In this document: positions 19,096 to 28,712 of the stretch, piece by piece
Layout: the number at the start of each line of letters is the position of its first letter
How positions within the stretch are numbered: the first letter of the stretch is position 1
NCBI GenBank assembly: GCA_944412495.1
Contig: CALYBL010000029.1
Location: forward strand, 124,001 to 188,000
DNA length: 64,000 bases
Direction: 5' to 3'
Origin: an uncultured Clostridia bacterium
GTDB lineage: Bacteria > Bacillota > Clostridia > Oscillospirales > Acutalibacteraceae
The notes under the pieces: model-generated
Seen by the model: only the letters and a program-made list of their open reading frames with translations
Database searches by the model: none
What the model was told of the DNA's origin: nothing
Translations under genes and position numbers: made by a program

Positions 19096-20400
19096 CTATA
19101 TTTTGCGATTATCGATTATTCTCTGCGCCTTGCCCTCCGACCGCGCTATCGACTTTGGCTCTACGAGCGTCACCTTAGCCGATATGTTGAGCACTGTATG
19201 AAGCTTAGCGGCCATCCGGCGCTCGACGGCTTCAATGTTCTTGACAGAGTCGGAAAACATCTCCGGCGTCATTTCGACCTTTACCTCAAGAGTGTCGAGA
19301 TTGTGTGCCCTGTCGACCACGAGCACATAGTTCGGCTCAAGCCCCATACCTGTGAGCACAAACTCTATTTGTGACGGGAAAACGTTTACGCCGCGTATTA
19401 CCAGCATGTCGTCCGTCCGTCCGCGCGGCTTTGCCATGCGTACAAGCGTACGCCCGCATGCGCACTTTTCATGATTGAGAGCGCATATGTCCCTCGTGCG
19501 GTAGCGTATAAGCGGCAGTGCCTCCTTGCCTATGCAGGTGAATACCAGCTCGCCGTACTCGCCGTCCGGCAGCACCTCGCCCGTTTCGGGATTTATTATC
19601 TCAGGATAGAAATAATCCTCACAAACATGCAGGCCGTTTTTCTCCGGGCATTCGTACGATACGCCGGGGCCGGCTATCTCAGACAGGCCGTATATATCGT
19701 ATGCATTTATATTGAGCAGCTTTTCGATATTCTCGCGCATGCCCTCGCTCCACGCCTCTGCGCCGAAAATACCGCCGCGCAGCGCTATCTCTTTTGTATC
19801 AACGCCCATGTCCCTGCAGGTCTCGCCAATATACGCGGCATATGATGGGGTGCAGCATAAAAAGTTTGAGCCGAAGTCCTTGAGTATCTGCACCTGACGC
19901 TGAGTGTTGCCGGAGGAGACAGGTATTACCGCCGCGCCCAATTTTTCCGCGCCGTAATGAAGTCCCAGTCCGCCGGTAAACAGGCCGTAGCCGTAGGACA
20001 CATGCACAAAGTCGCTCGTCGTGCAGCCTGCCGCCGCCAAAGCGCGCGCAGCGCCGTCGGCCCAAACGTCTACATCATGGCGGGTATAGCCGACGACTGT
20101 GGGATTGCCGGTAGTGCCTGAGGAGGCGTGTATCCTTATAAGCTCCTCACGCGGAACGGCAAAGAGGCCGTACGGATAGTTGTCACGCAAATCATTCTTT
20201 GTCGTAAACGGCAGCCGCTTTATATCGTCTACCGATTTTATATCCTCCGGCTTTATCCCGGCCTCATCAAGTTTTTTCCGATAAAAAGGCACTTTTTCAT
20301 AGCACCTTTTAATCATTTCTCTCAGGCGCTGTGACTGCAGTGCGCGCAGGGATTCACGGTCGGCGCACTCCACCTCCGGCTGAAAATAATGGTTCTCCAT
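19096..20400 (-). CDS. Phenylacetate-CoA ligase family enzyme (copy 1)
   Basis: This is an AMP-forming acyl-CoA ligase that activates aryl acids such as phenylacetate or indoleacetate. The adenylate-binding P-loop is [18 protein letters not shown] near residue 90. Other family motifs are [25 protein letters not shown] and the hinge region [20 protein letters not shown]. Its length of 434 residues matches PaaK. The ATG at 20400 follows AGGAG by eight bases. It lies downstream of iorB, and the product of IorAB chemistry is an aryl-acyl-CoA, so the two enzymes plausibly act on the same metabolites. Confidence 0.93.
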   Translation of the reverse strand: MENHYFQPEVECADRESLRALQSQRLREMIKRCYEKVPFYRKKLDEAGIKPEDIKSVDDIKRLPFTTKNDLRDNYPYGLFAVPREELIRIHASSGTTGNPTVVGYTRHDVDVWADGAARALAAAGCTTSDFVHVSYGYGLFTGGLGLHYGAEKLGAAVIPVSSGNTQRQVQILKDFGSNFLCCTPSYAAYIGETCRDMGVDTKEIALRGGIFGAEAWSEGMRENIEKLLNINAYDIYGLSEIAGPGVSYECPEKNGLHVCEDYFYPEIINPETGEVLPDGEYGELVFTCIGKEALPLIRYRTRDICALNHEKCACGRTLVRMAKPRGRTDDMLVIRGVNVFPSQIEFVLTGMGLEPNYVLVVDRAHNLDTLEVKVEMTPEMFSDSVKNIEAVERRMAAKLHTVLNISAKVTLVEPKSIARSEGKAQRIIDNRKI

Positions 20401-20678
20401 CTGCAACACTCCTTTATCGCTCTGATTTTCACGGATATTTTTATGCCCGCCATTGTCCGCCGCCGGCTGTACATCTCATATGTCTCATCATTGCCTTAAG
20501 CTTTGCGGCATTCTGCAAAGCATGCCGCCGCAGATAATTTCCGACATGCCTGCAGCAGATGGCAGCAATATATTTTTGGTATATTTTATGTGCAGTGCGC
20601 CACTTCCTCATATCTCATTGTCATATCCGCCGTTTAGCGCTATGCCTTTCAATATGCGGCGCGCAGTTTGACACATCA

Positions 20679-21272
20679 TTATCTCGAATATCCCAGCTCA
20701 AATGCCTTAAGATTCATGTCTAAAAACTTCGGAGGGACGGTGTCCTTAACGGCGTCCAGCCAGATCTGCTTTGGGATGCCCATAGCCTTTGCCATTACGC
20801 CTATAAGCACGACGTTGGTGGCCTTTGCGGTGCCCGCCTCCACCGCCAGCGGCAGTGCGTCGACCGTTATGACGTTCGCGCCGGCAGCCTTTATATCGTC
20901 TATGATATTCTCCGGATATTTCGCCGCGCCGGTTATGACAGGCATCGGGTCTATCTCCTGCGTGTTTATTATGAGCTTGCCGTTCGGCTTGAGATATGGG
21001 AGCCAGCGCGCCGCCTCAAGCTTCTCAAACGCGAGTATGAGGTCTGCCTCGCCCTTTTCTATGATGGGCGACGCCACCCTTTCGCCTGCGCGGACGTATG
21101 TAACAACAGAGCCGCCGCGCTGCGACATGCCGTGCACCTCACTGACCTTCACGTCATAGTCCATGGACATCATGACCTCGCCCAGCAGGCGGCTGGCCAG
21201 CAGCGTGCCCTGTCCCCCGACTCCGACTATCATTATATCGAACGTATCAACTACTTTGCAGGTATTCTCCAT
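20679..21272 (-). CDS. iorB: Indolepyruvate ferredoxin oxidoreductase, beta subunit
   Basis: This is the gamma-type 2-oxoacid oxidoreductase subunit paired with IorA. The glycine-rich IMIVGVGGQGTLLASRLLG is at about residues 13-31, followed by the typical SEVHGMSQRGGSVVTYVR. The 197-residue length is normal. Its ATG overlaps the iorA stop codon (TAATG), so translation is coupled. The complex oxidatively decarboxylates aryl pyruvates to aryl-acetyl-CoA and reduces ferredoxin in the cytoplasm. Confidence 0.95.
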   Translation of the reverse strand: MENTCKVVDTFDIMIVGVGGQGTLLASRLLGEVMMSMDYDVKVSEVHGMSQRGGSVVTYVRAGERVASPIIEKGEADLILAFEKLEAARWLPYLKPNGKLIINTQEIDPMPVITGAAKYPENIIDDIKAAGANVITVDALPLAVEAGTAKATNVVLIGVMAKAMGIPKQIWLDAVKDTVPPKFLDMNLKAFELGYSR

Positions 21273-23038
21273 TATTTGCCGCTCCCTTCACATATCGCGC
21301 CGAATCTGCACATCTGGCTGCATACGCCGCAGCCTACGCACTGCGTAAAGTCTATCACCGCTTTGCGGCCCTTGCCCTCGCCTTTCATGCTTATGGCCGG
21401 GCAGCCTATTTTCATGCAGCTCGTGCAGCCGGTGCACTTATCCTCATCCACCACAAGCGGCGGCTTGTGCTTGACCTGCTTAAGCAGGGCGCATGGGCGG
21501 CGCGATATGAGCACCGACGGCTCCTCAGCGGCCAGCTCTTCTTTTATCGCCTGCTCCGCCGCGGACAGGTCATACGGGTCAAACACACGCACGCGGTTTA
21601 TTCCGCACGCCTTGCACAGCGCCGTCAGATCTACCGCCGCGGTGGGGTCGCCCTTTATCGTGTATCCGGTGGTTGGATTCTGCTGATGCCCCGTCATGCC
21701 GGTTATGGAGTTATCCAGCACTATTACAGTAGATATACCCTTGTTGTAGGCTATGTCTATTATGCCGGTTATCCCTGAATGCGCAAAAGTCGAGTCGCCT
21801 ATTACTGCTACAGACTTTGAAGCAAATTCACTGCCGCGCACCTTGTTCATGCCGTGCAGCGACGTGACAGATGCGCCCATGCAGGTGCTCACGTCAATGG
21901 ATTTAAGAGGTGCAAGCGCGCCTAAGGTATAGCAGCCTATATCGCCGCTGACGTTGCAGCGCAGCTTTTTGAGCGTATAAAACACGCCTCTGTGCGGGCA
22001 GCCGGCGCACAGCACCGGCGGACGGCCCGGTATCTCCGCCTTTGCCGAGAGATATTCCGGCTCAGCCTTGAGTATATTTTTGCGCACAGTAGCCTGCGAA
22101 AACTCGCCAAGCCTGCTGAACAGCTCTTTGCCGATAACCTCAACCCCGTTTGCCCTGCAGTGCGTCTCGATTATATCGTCAAGCTCCTCTATCACATATA
22201 CCCTTTCGCATTTATCCGCAAAGTCCTTTATAAGCTGTACGGGCAGCGGATTCACCATGCCGAGCTTAAGATAATTCGCACTCACACCCAGCGCCTCGCG
22301 CGCATACTGATAGCAGTCGCCCGCAGCTATGACGCCTATCCTTGCGCCGGCGTTGAGCTCCGTGCGGTTTATTGCGGCGGTTTCCGCCCAGTCCCGCAGC
22401 GCAAGCATGCGTTCCTCCACCACGACGTGGCGCTTCTGCGCCATAGCCGGCATCATGACATATTTTTCAGGATTCTTCGGAAAGTCCTTAAGCTCACGCT
22501 TTTCCCGCTCTCCAGTCGTTACAAGGCTGCGCGAATGCGCTATGCGGGTCGTGAGGCGGAGCAGAACCGGCGTGTCGAACTGCTCAGACAGCTCAAATGC
22601 CATCTTGGCAAAGTCCAGACACTCCTGCGAGTCCGCCGGCTCCAGCATGGCTATTTTCGATGCTATAGCGTGATGCCGGGAATCCTGCTCATTCTGTGAG
22701 GAATGCATGCCCGGGTCGTCGGCCACGCCGATGACAAAGCCCGCGTTGACGCCGGTATAGGACGCCGTGTAAAGCGGGTCGGCAGCAACGTTAAGGCCGA
22801 CATGCTTCATTCCGCAGAAGGCACGCGCGCCGCCGACGCACGCGCCAAACGCAACCTCCGCCGCGACCTTTTCGTTCGGCGCCCACTCGCAGTATATATC
22901 GTCATATTTGGCCGCGCTCTCGGTAATCTCGGTGCTCGGCGTGCCGGGGTAGCTGGAAACCAGCTCCACGCCCGCTTCGTAAAGCCCGCGCGCAACCGCC
23001 TCGTTGCCTAAAAGCAGCTCTTTTTTGTTTTTTCCCAT
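21272..23038 (-). CDS. iorA: Indolepyruvate ferredoxin oxidoreductase, alpha subunit
   Basis: This is the catalytic thiamine-diphosphate subunit for oxidative decarboxylation of indolepyruvate and similar aryl pyruvates. The N-terminal pyrimidine domain contains SSYPGTPSTEITE. The ThDP-binding part has GDIGCYTLG, GDSTFAHSGITG and LDNSITGMTGHQ. The C-terminus carries two ferredoxin-type cysteine sets, CTGCTSCMKIGCP and CVGCGVCSQMC, for iron-sulfur clusters. The 588-residue length fits. It is the first gene of the overlapping iorA-iorB pair, and a second ligase gene is 332 bases upstream. Confidence 0.97.
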   Translation of the reverse strand: MGKNKKELLLGNEAVARGLYEAGVELVSSYPGTPSTEITESAAKYDDIYCEWAPNEKVAAEVAFGACVGGARAFCGMKHVGLNVAADPLYTASYTGVNAGFVIGVADDPGMHSSQNEQDSRHHAIASKIAMLEPADSQECLDFAKMAFELSEQFDTPVLLRLTTRIAHSRSLVTTGEREKRELKDFPKNPEKYVMMPAMAQKRHVVVEERMLALRDWAETAAINRTELNAGARIGVIAAGDCYQYAREALGVSANYLKLGMVNPLPVQLIKDFADKCERVYVIEELDDIIETHCRANGVEVIGKELFSRLGEFSQATVRKNILKAEPEYLSAKAEIPGRPPVLCAGCPHRGVFYTLKKLRCNVSGDIGCYTLGALAPLKSIDVSTCMGASVTSLHGMNKVRGSEFASKSVAVIGDSTFAHSGITGIIDIAYNKGISTVIVLDNSITGMTGHQQNPTTGYTIKGDPTAAVDLTALCKACGINRVRVFDPYDLSAAEQAIKEELAAEEPSVLISRRPCALLKQVKHKPPLVVDEDKCTGCTSCMKIGCPAISMKGEGKGRKAVIDFTQCVGCGVCSQMCRFGAICEGSGK

Positions 23039-23370
23039 TCAAAATAACATCCTTTCCTTAGGCTGTATATCAAGCACTGCCGTAGCACTGTATTTAAATT
23101 GCCCGGCAATTTTATCTTTTTGTTTTACATTTATGATATTTTGAGTCTCTGCGCATACTACTGTGTCTGCAATCAGTGTGCCGAAAAATATGAAGTTTGC
23201 CGGCGAGGCATGGCTCAGGCTACCGGCTTGGGCCATGCTGGGCGACGGTGCATCGGACGGTCAAGCCGTGTCACCGGCAGCGAAATCGACAGTCCTGCTT
23301 AGGATAAATATGCCATGCCAGGCGGCACGCCATCACAAGTACGATACGCGATTTTTATACCGGAACAGTA
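23039..23370. other. Spacer between paaK copy 2 and iorA
   Basis: No gene is apparent. The iorA ribosome-binding site (GGAAAGGATG) lies at the left end. I found no convincing promoter pair and no terminator hairpin, so read-through from the upstream ligase gene is possible. Confidence 0.4.
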
Positions 23371-24678
23371 CTATTTTTGCCCCTCGCCGCGCAGATCCAG
23401 CACGCGGTGGGCCTTGCCCTGAAACCGCTCAAGCGTTTTCGGCTGCACGAGCGATATCTTGCTCTCAAGACCTAAAACCGTCTTAAGCCGGTCGTGCACG
23501 CGCGTCTGGAGCCTTTCAAGATTTTCAAAGCTGCTCAGCAGACTGCCGTCAATAAGCTCCACCTGCACCTCCAGTGTGTCGGAGAAGCCCTCGCGCCGGA
23601 CAATAAGCTGATAATGCGGGCCAAGCTCCTCTATCCCTACGATAACGCTTTCCACCTGCGACGGGAAAACATTTACTCCCCTTATAATAAGCATGTCGTC
23701 GCTGCGGCCCTTTATCTTATCCATACGCGCGGTGGTTCGGCCGCATTTGCACGGCTCGTACACTATGCGGGTTATATCCCTCGTGCGGTAGCGCAGCATG
23801 GGTATACCCTCCTTGGTAAGGGTAGTCACCACAAGCTCGCCGGTGCTGCCGGGCGGAAGCACCTCTTCGGTGTCGGGGTCTATTATCTCGCAGTAGAAAA
23901 AGTCCTCGTTTATATGCAGGCCGTTTCTCTCGCGGCATTCGCCCGACATTCCCGGGCCGCCCGTCTCAGACAGACCGTAATTGTCGGTCACGAACATGCC
24001 CCAGTTCTTCTCTATCTGCGCGCGCATCTCGGGTGTGCAGCCCTCGCTGCCAAGCAGGCCGAGTTTGAGATTATAGTCGCTCATCGGATACTCCTGCTCC
24101 TTTGCAAGCTCTGACAAATACAGCGCATAGGACGGCGTCGCCACAAGCGTGTTCGTTTTAAAGTCGCGCATGAACATAAGCTGCTTTTGCGAATTACCGG
24201 TCGAGCACGGCACGACCGTCGCGCCTATCTTCTCAAGTCCGTAATGCAGCCCCAGCGCGCCGGTGAACATTCCGTAGCCGAAAGCTATCTGCACTATCGT
24301 ATTTTCGTCAGCGCCCGCGGCCGTAACTAACCTCGCAATCATCTCCGCCCAGTTGTCAAGGTCGTTTTGAGTATATCCGACCACCGTCGGCTTGCCGGTT
24401 GTGCCGGAGGAGGCGTGTATGCGGACGATATCCTTAGTCGGCACTGCAAACATGCCGAAAGGGTACGTATCCCGCAAATCGTTCTTTGTCGTAAACGGTA
24501 TGTATTTTATGTCAGACAGGCATTTTATCTTGCCTGGGTCGATGCCTGCCTTATCCATCCTCTCTCTGTAAAACGGTACGTTGTCATAGCAGTAGCGCGT
24601 CACCCACTTAATGCGTCTAAGCTGCAGCTCCTCTATATCGGCGCGCTTCATGGTCTCATATTCTTTATTCCAAATCAA
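23371..24678 (-). CDS. Phenylacetate-CoA ligase family enzyme (copy 2)
   Basis: This is a second AMP-forming aryl-CoA ligase, similar but not identical to the copy at 19096-20400. Motifs are [45 protein letters not shown] and [20 protein letters not shown]. The start is taken as the TTG at 24678 after GGGG; an ATG at 24651 is possible. Two divergent ligases flanking one iorAB suggests different acid substrates or an ancient duplication. Confidence 0.93.
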   Translation of the reverse strand: MIWNKEYETMKRADIEELQLRRIKWVTRYCYDNVPFYRERMDKAGIDPGKIKCLSDIKYIPFTTKNDLRDTYPFGMFAVPTKDIVRIHASSGTTGKPTVVGYTQNDLDNWAEMIARLVTAAGADENTIVQIAFGYGMFTGALGLHYGLEKIGATVVPCSTGNSQKQLMFMRDFKTNTLVATPSYALYLSELAKEQEYPMSDYNLKLGLLGSEGCTPEMRAQIEKNWGMFVTDNYGLSETGGPGMSGECRERNGLHINEDFFYCEIIDPDTEEVLPPGSTGELVVTTLTKEGIPMLRYRTRDITRIVYEPCKCGRTTARMDKIKGRSDDMLIIRGVNVFPSQVESVIVGIEELGPHYQLIVRREGFSDTLEVQVELIDGSLLSSFENLERLQTRVHDRLKTVLGLESKISLVQPKTLERFQGKAHRVLDLRGEGQK

Positions 24679-25231
24679 ATTTTACACCCCACAACCGACT
24701 TTTATACAAAAATATCTAATTTATCATACCACTTATCCGCATTTTTTTCAATAAACACACAACAAAAATTGTTTATATTTAATTCATGCAAATATTATAA
24801 AATATTTTATTCATATTCTTCCATAAGCACCTCCTGTCTTTATCGCTTTTGTCAAGCGGCAGCCGGCATAAGCAATTATGTAAGCTTAAACCGCCGGGAG
24901 CCGAACACAATATGGGTTTAAGCGGCTGATTTACGCGCGCTGCGTTAAAAGCCCCGTTAATCCGAAAGGATTAACTGCGTTTTATGCCTTGCCTGCACAA
25001 AAATCAGCACGCTTAAAGCTGCACGCACCGAAAATGATGGCGGCGCGGATGAATTTTTGCTTTTGAGACCGCAGGCGGGCTGCCGCCCGGCAAGGGTAAA
25101 AATGTGAAAATGCGCCGCGCCGGCGCTTTTTCGGCACATCGGATTCGCTTCCCGGCAGCTTAATTTAGAGACAATAAGGATAAATATTTATCGCTCACCT
25201 CTAATATACTCTAACAGGGAGAGTGAATTTG
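24679..25231. other. Divergent spacer upstream of paaK copy 2 and the FkbM gene
   Basis: This is AT-rich next to paaK. On the minus strand a strong AGGAGGTG precedes a five-codon frame (ATG at 24824, stop at 24807). A minus-strand TATAAT lies at about 24795-24800. No larger gene is credible. Confidence 0.45.
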
Positions 25232-26158
25232 ATGAATATAATTGACAGAAATTTTTATCAGCTGAGAGACGAGATAAAGTCGCTCAGCGAAAAGGAGCTG
25301 TATTACAGGATAAGAAAGAGCTTTGACGCCGTTCCGGAGGTCACGAAGGTAAGCTGCATGAACTTTTTCAACCAATTCGGCTATTGGGGCTATCTCGATA
25401 TATACAATGGCAATTATGAGGAAATAGAGCTGAAGCAAAAGGCGCTTTATGAGCACATCGACGATTTTGCATGGGTATATGAAAGGCTGTGCGACTACCG
25501 CTCCAGAAAAACGCTGTACGCCATCCTCAGCAACTGGTACCGTTACGACTTTCTCAGCGCCGCCCAGACCAAGGAGAATCTTTTCGACGACTACTTCGAT
25601 TTGGATTTGGTAAAATGCAGCAGTGATGAGGTGGTGGTCGACTTGGGGGCCTATACCGGCGACACAGTGCTTTCATATATAAAAAATTACGGTGAGGACT
25701 GCTATAAAAAAATATATTGCTATGAAATAACTCCGGAGAGCTTTGAAATACTTAAGGAAACCCTCAAGGCGTACAAAAACATCGAGTTCAGGCTCAAGGG
25801 TGTCGGGGACATCAGCGCAAATATGTCGCTTATAGGCAACGACACCAGCGCCTCCGCCAACACGCTTGAGACACAGGGCAGCGGCGGTGTGGAAATGACC
25901 ACGCTGGATGAAGATATAGATGAGCCCATAACGCTCATAAAGGCGGATATAGAAGGGTTTGAGCAAAGAGCCATAATGGGTGCAAAAAATCACATATTAA
26001 ACGAGCATCCAAAGCTGCTTATATCTGTTTATCACAACAACGAGGATTTATGGAAAATACCGAAAATGATCTGCGATATATCTGCGGATTATAAATTTTA
26101 TCTCAGATACAACAGCTCACCTATTTACCCAACAGAGATAACCCTGCTTGCCCTTTAG
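25232..26158 (+). CDS. FkbM family methyltransferase
   Basis: This is an S-adenosylmethionine-dependent methyltransferase of the FkbM family, which often O-methylates sugars or secondary metabolites. The SAM-binding motif I is EVVVDLGAYTGDTVLSY near residue 135, with the acidic ligand in IYCYEITPESFEIL. The family C-terminal signature is ITLIKADIEGFEQRAIMGA. The first 130 residues are an extra helical region of unknown role. The ATG at 25232 follows AGGGAG by about ten bases. It stands alone; a glycan substrate is only a guess. Confidence 0.88.
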   Translation: MNIIDRNFYQLRDEIKSLSEKELYYRIRKSFDAVPEVTKVSCMNFFNQFGYWGYLDIYNGNYEEIELKQKALYEHIDDFAWVYERLCDYRSRKTLYAILSNWYRYDFLSAAQTKENLFDDYFDLDLVKCSSDEVVVDLGAYTGDTVLSYIKNYGEDCYKKIYCYEITPESFEILKETLKAYKNIEFRLKGVGDISANMSLIGNDTSASANTLETQGSGGVEMTTLDEDIDEPITLIKADIEGFEQRAIMGAKNHILNEHPKLLISVYHNNEDLWKIPKMICDISADYKFYLRYNSSPIYPTEITLLAL

Positions 26159-26404
26159 CAAATGGCCGTCCTATAAGCTCTCAAGCATATATATGGCCTG
26201 CTGTTAAGCACATAAAGCAGACAAAAAATTCCCTGTAAAAAATTTGTTCCTCTGTCTTTCCGCTTTGCCTGCGCCGCAGGATATAAGCGAACAAATGCTG
26301 CAAAGTAGCCGAATAATTTGAAGAATATGTTTTCTAACCCTCTCAGCGGCACAAGTATGACACTAACCGCAAGGCAAAATCACCGCACCCGCAGACGGCG
26401 GCAC

Positions 26405-26432
26405 AAAAGCTGCCGCTGAAACGGCAGCTTTT
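26405..26432 (+). terminator. Terminator-like perfect hairpin
   Basis: Stem AAAAGCTGCCG / CGGCAGCTTTT with a six-base loop. A- and T-runs make it usable in either direction. It lies about 250 bases after the FkbM gene. Confidence 0.7.
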
Positions 26433-26656
26433 GCATACTATAGAAGAGTCCTGCTCTCGGATTAGCCTCTGCATTAATAGGATAGCACACATACTCTTAT
26501 ATCATTCAATCAGACAACTGCGCTCTGTTTTATACACTGCTGCTTGTTATTCTGAGAGCCTTCTTAACAAAGAAAGGTATTTCCCGCAAAAAGTGCTCCA
26601 GTTATTATCTCTCCGCCCGGATTTAAAATATGGGATTTTTCAGCATTCAATAAATA

Positions 26657-26690
26657 CAGCGGGCAGAACCGAAATCTGCCCGCTGCTTTA
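26657..26690 (-). terminator. Terminator of the surface-protein gene
   Basis: Stem CAGCGGGCAGA / TCTGCCCGCTG with a seven-base loop, about 20 bases after the stop codon of the minus-strand gene. It is followed by a T-rich tract on both sides. Confidence 0.75.
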
Positions 26691-26710
26691 TTTAAGGTTA
26701 AAGCAACTGA

Positions 26711-28507
26711 TTATCTTTTGCTTACAGCCTTTTTGCGCTGTGTAACAAGGAAAGTAGCTGCTCCCGCAGCGCCCAGCAGAGCTATCATTACAAACACCGT
26801 GACATTCATGCCGTCGCCGGTATCTACCTGCGCCACGCTTGACGTCTGAGAGGATGTTCCCGATGATGTGCTGCCGCTTGAAGAAGCGCTGCTGCCGGAA
26901 GATGTGCCGTCGCCGGACGATGCGCTGTCATCCTCCGAAGATGTAGAGCCGGTTGCGGGTATAGTCCCGTTTTCAACATAGCCGCAGACGGTGCACTCGC
27001 GATGCCGTGTGCCCTCCTCCGTCTCGGTCGCTTCTGTATCAATTACCCACTCGCCAAATTCATGCGGCTCAGCCTCTGTCTTATCGCCGCACTCACACTC
27101 CTGCCAATGATTGTTCTCGTCGTACGCGTTAACATATTCATGAACATGTGTTGTCGTGCTGCCGTCGGCCGGCACATCCGTGTCGTTTACCGTAACACTG
27201 CCGTCGCCGCTGTTAGTAACAGTTACGCCGCCGTTTACTATTGTAAGGTCTACATCACCGGAAAGTATTTCTATTGAGTCGCCGGTTTCAGCATTCTGGG
27301 CAGCCGCTGCTATTATATCAGCACCGACATAGTATGTTGCAGCCGCCGCACCCGACGCTGTATAGCCTGCAACCGCAGCACCGTCGGATATAAGGTCGCT
27401 TGAGGGCTGAACCGTAAATTCACCGCCGGAAATCTCAGTTGTACCGGTGCCTGTGTTGGATACAGTTCCGGTTATAGTGCCGCCGGTAACAGTTATAGCG
27501 TCGCTGTTTGTGTTGGAAATATTGCCGTTTACAACCGCATCGCCCGAAATGCTCAGCGTACCGCTTGACCTGTTTCCGTTGCCTAAAACGATGTCGCCGT
27601 TAAATTCGCCGCCGGAAATTTCTATTGCTCCGGAATTGTAAGAGCCGCCCATGGTGTTGAGAGCATCCGTGCCCTCACCGCCGGTAAAGGTGCCGCCTGT
27701 TATTTTCAGCGTGCCGGCATCCATCGTATCGTTGATGTAGCCGTTGAGGACAACGCAGGAAGAGGTCTCGTCGGCCGTAAATGTGCCCCCGGAAATCTCA
27801 GCCTCGTTCCAGTTAAGGAGTGCGGCCTGAGCCACATTTTCAAAGCTTCCGCCGTTAATATAAAGCACGCCGTAATCATCGTTCTTTATCGTGTTAAGTC
27901 CGCCGCTGAAGGTGCCGCCCTCGATAGTAAGCACGGAATCGGCGCCGGAGGTATTTTGGGTCCCATCATACCAGCCGTTTTCCAGAAGGCTTGAGAACTT
28001 GCCGTTCTGAGTAACGGTAACACCGTCATTTATCGTCATCGTACCGTGGTTGACAACAGTGTAATATGAATTGCTGCCCGAAACATCAGCAGACGATCCC
28101 GTTTCCTGGCTGCGGTTAAAGGTGCCGCCGTTTAAGACAGCAGTACCCTCGTTCCAAAGCGCGGCACACGCATGATTTACATTGTCAACCGTACCTCTGC
28201 CCTGTATGGTAAGCGTGCCGCGGTTGGTTATCGTGTGGCCGGAGCCGTCGTTCGTTATCGTAAAGGCACCGAGATCCAGCGTTACGGCAGTCCCGTCTTC
28301 AACAACAATATTTTCCGTTGTGGCGGCAAGCAGCGTTACGGTTTTGCCGTTGCCGTTGTTTATAGCTTCCTGCAGAGTCGCATAGCCTGTCCCGTCAACC
28401 TCTGCAACGTCCCCGTCCGCGAATGCCGTAACAGGTATAAGCATAACAGCCATCGCTACAGCCACGGCTATGCACAGCAGCCTTTTCTGCCATATCTTTT
28501 TTGTCAT
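26711..28507 (-). CDS. Secreted beta-helix surface protein with C-terminal anchor
   Basis: This is a cell-surface protein of about 598 residues with no assigned function. A signal peptide covers about residues 1-30 (ending VTAFADG). The middle, about 40-400, is a repetitive right-handed beta-helix-like region built on 'GGTF' or 'ISGGEF' turns. Two short cysteine segments follow (WQECECGDKTEAEPHEFGEW and HRECTVCGYVENGTIPATG), then a serine/threonine-rich linker of about 45 residues. The end has TGD, a hydrophobic helix (VFVMIALLGAAGAATFLV) and QRKKAVSKR, the architecture of a sortase-anchored protein, although no clean LPxTG is present. The ATG at 28507 follows AGGAGG. It has its own promoter and terminator. 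Confidence 0.87.
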   Translation of the reverse strand: MTKKIWQKRLLCIAVAVAMAVMLIPVTAFADGDVAEVDGTGYATLQEAINNGNGKTVTLLAATTENIVVEDGTAVTLDLGAFTITNDGSGHTITNRGTLTIQGRGTVDNVNHACAALWNEGTAVLNGGTFNRSQETGSSADVSGSNSYYTVVNHGTMTINDGVTVTQNGKFSSLLENGWYDGTQNTSGADSVLTIEGGTFSGGLNTIKNDDYGVLYINGGSFENVAQAALLNWNEAEISGGTFTADETSSCVVLNGYINDTMDAGTLKITGGTFTGGEGTDALNTMGGSYNSGAIEISGGEFNGDIVLGNGNRSSGTLSISGDAVVNGNISNTNSDAITVTGGTITGTVSNTGTGTTEISGGEFTVQPSSDLISDGAAVAGYTASGAAAATYYVGADIIAAAAQNAETGDSIEILSGDVDLTIVNGGVTVTNSGDGSVTVNDTDVPADGSTTTHVHEYVNAYDENNHWQECECGDKTEAEPHEFGEWVIDTEATETEEGTRHRECTVCGYVENGTIPATGSTSSEDDSASSGDGTSSGSSASSSGSTSSGTSSQTSSVAQVDTGDGMNVTVFVMIALLGAAGAATFLVTQRKKAVSKR

Positions 28508-28563
28508 TTTAAAGCCTCCTAAAATTTCCAGAGATTTTTTTGCGCCTTTTCTTATCAAGAATT

Positions 28564-28592
28564 ATTATACCAAATTTAAGGTCTCAGGTCAA
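28564..28592 (-). promoter_or_regulatory. Promoter of the surface-protein gene
   Basis: TTGACC and TATAAT with a 17-base spacer on the minus strand, about 57 bases upstream of the start codon. This is one of the best consensus promoters in the window. Confidence 0.8.
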
Positions 28593-28712
28593 GCATTTTT
28601 CCATAAAAATACATATTAACTATTTGGAAAATACGCTTATATTTATAGCTTGAGCCATTTTTCGGAATTTAGTGTCATGCCAGAAAGAAAGAAGAGCCGG
28701 CAGCTTGCACAG

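Larger units (their letters stand above)
26159..26710. other. Spacer with two terminators between convergent genes
   Basis: The genes on both sides converge into this stretch. Hairpins at 26405-26432 and 26657-26690 are the only structure I can see; the rest has no plausible gene. Confidence 0.5.
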
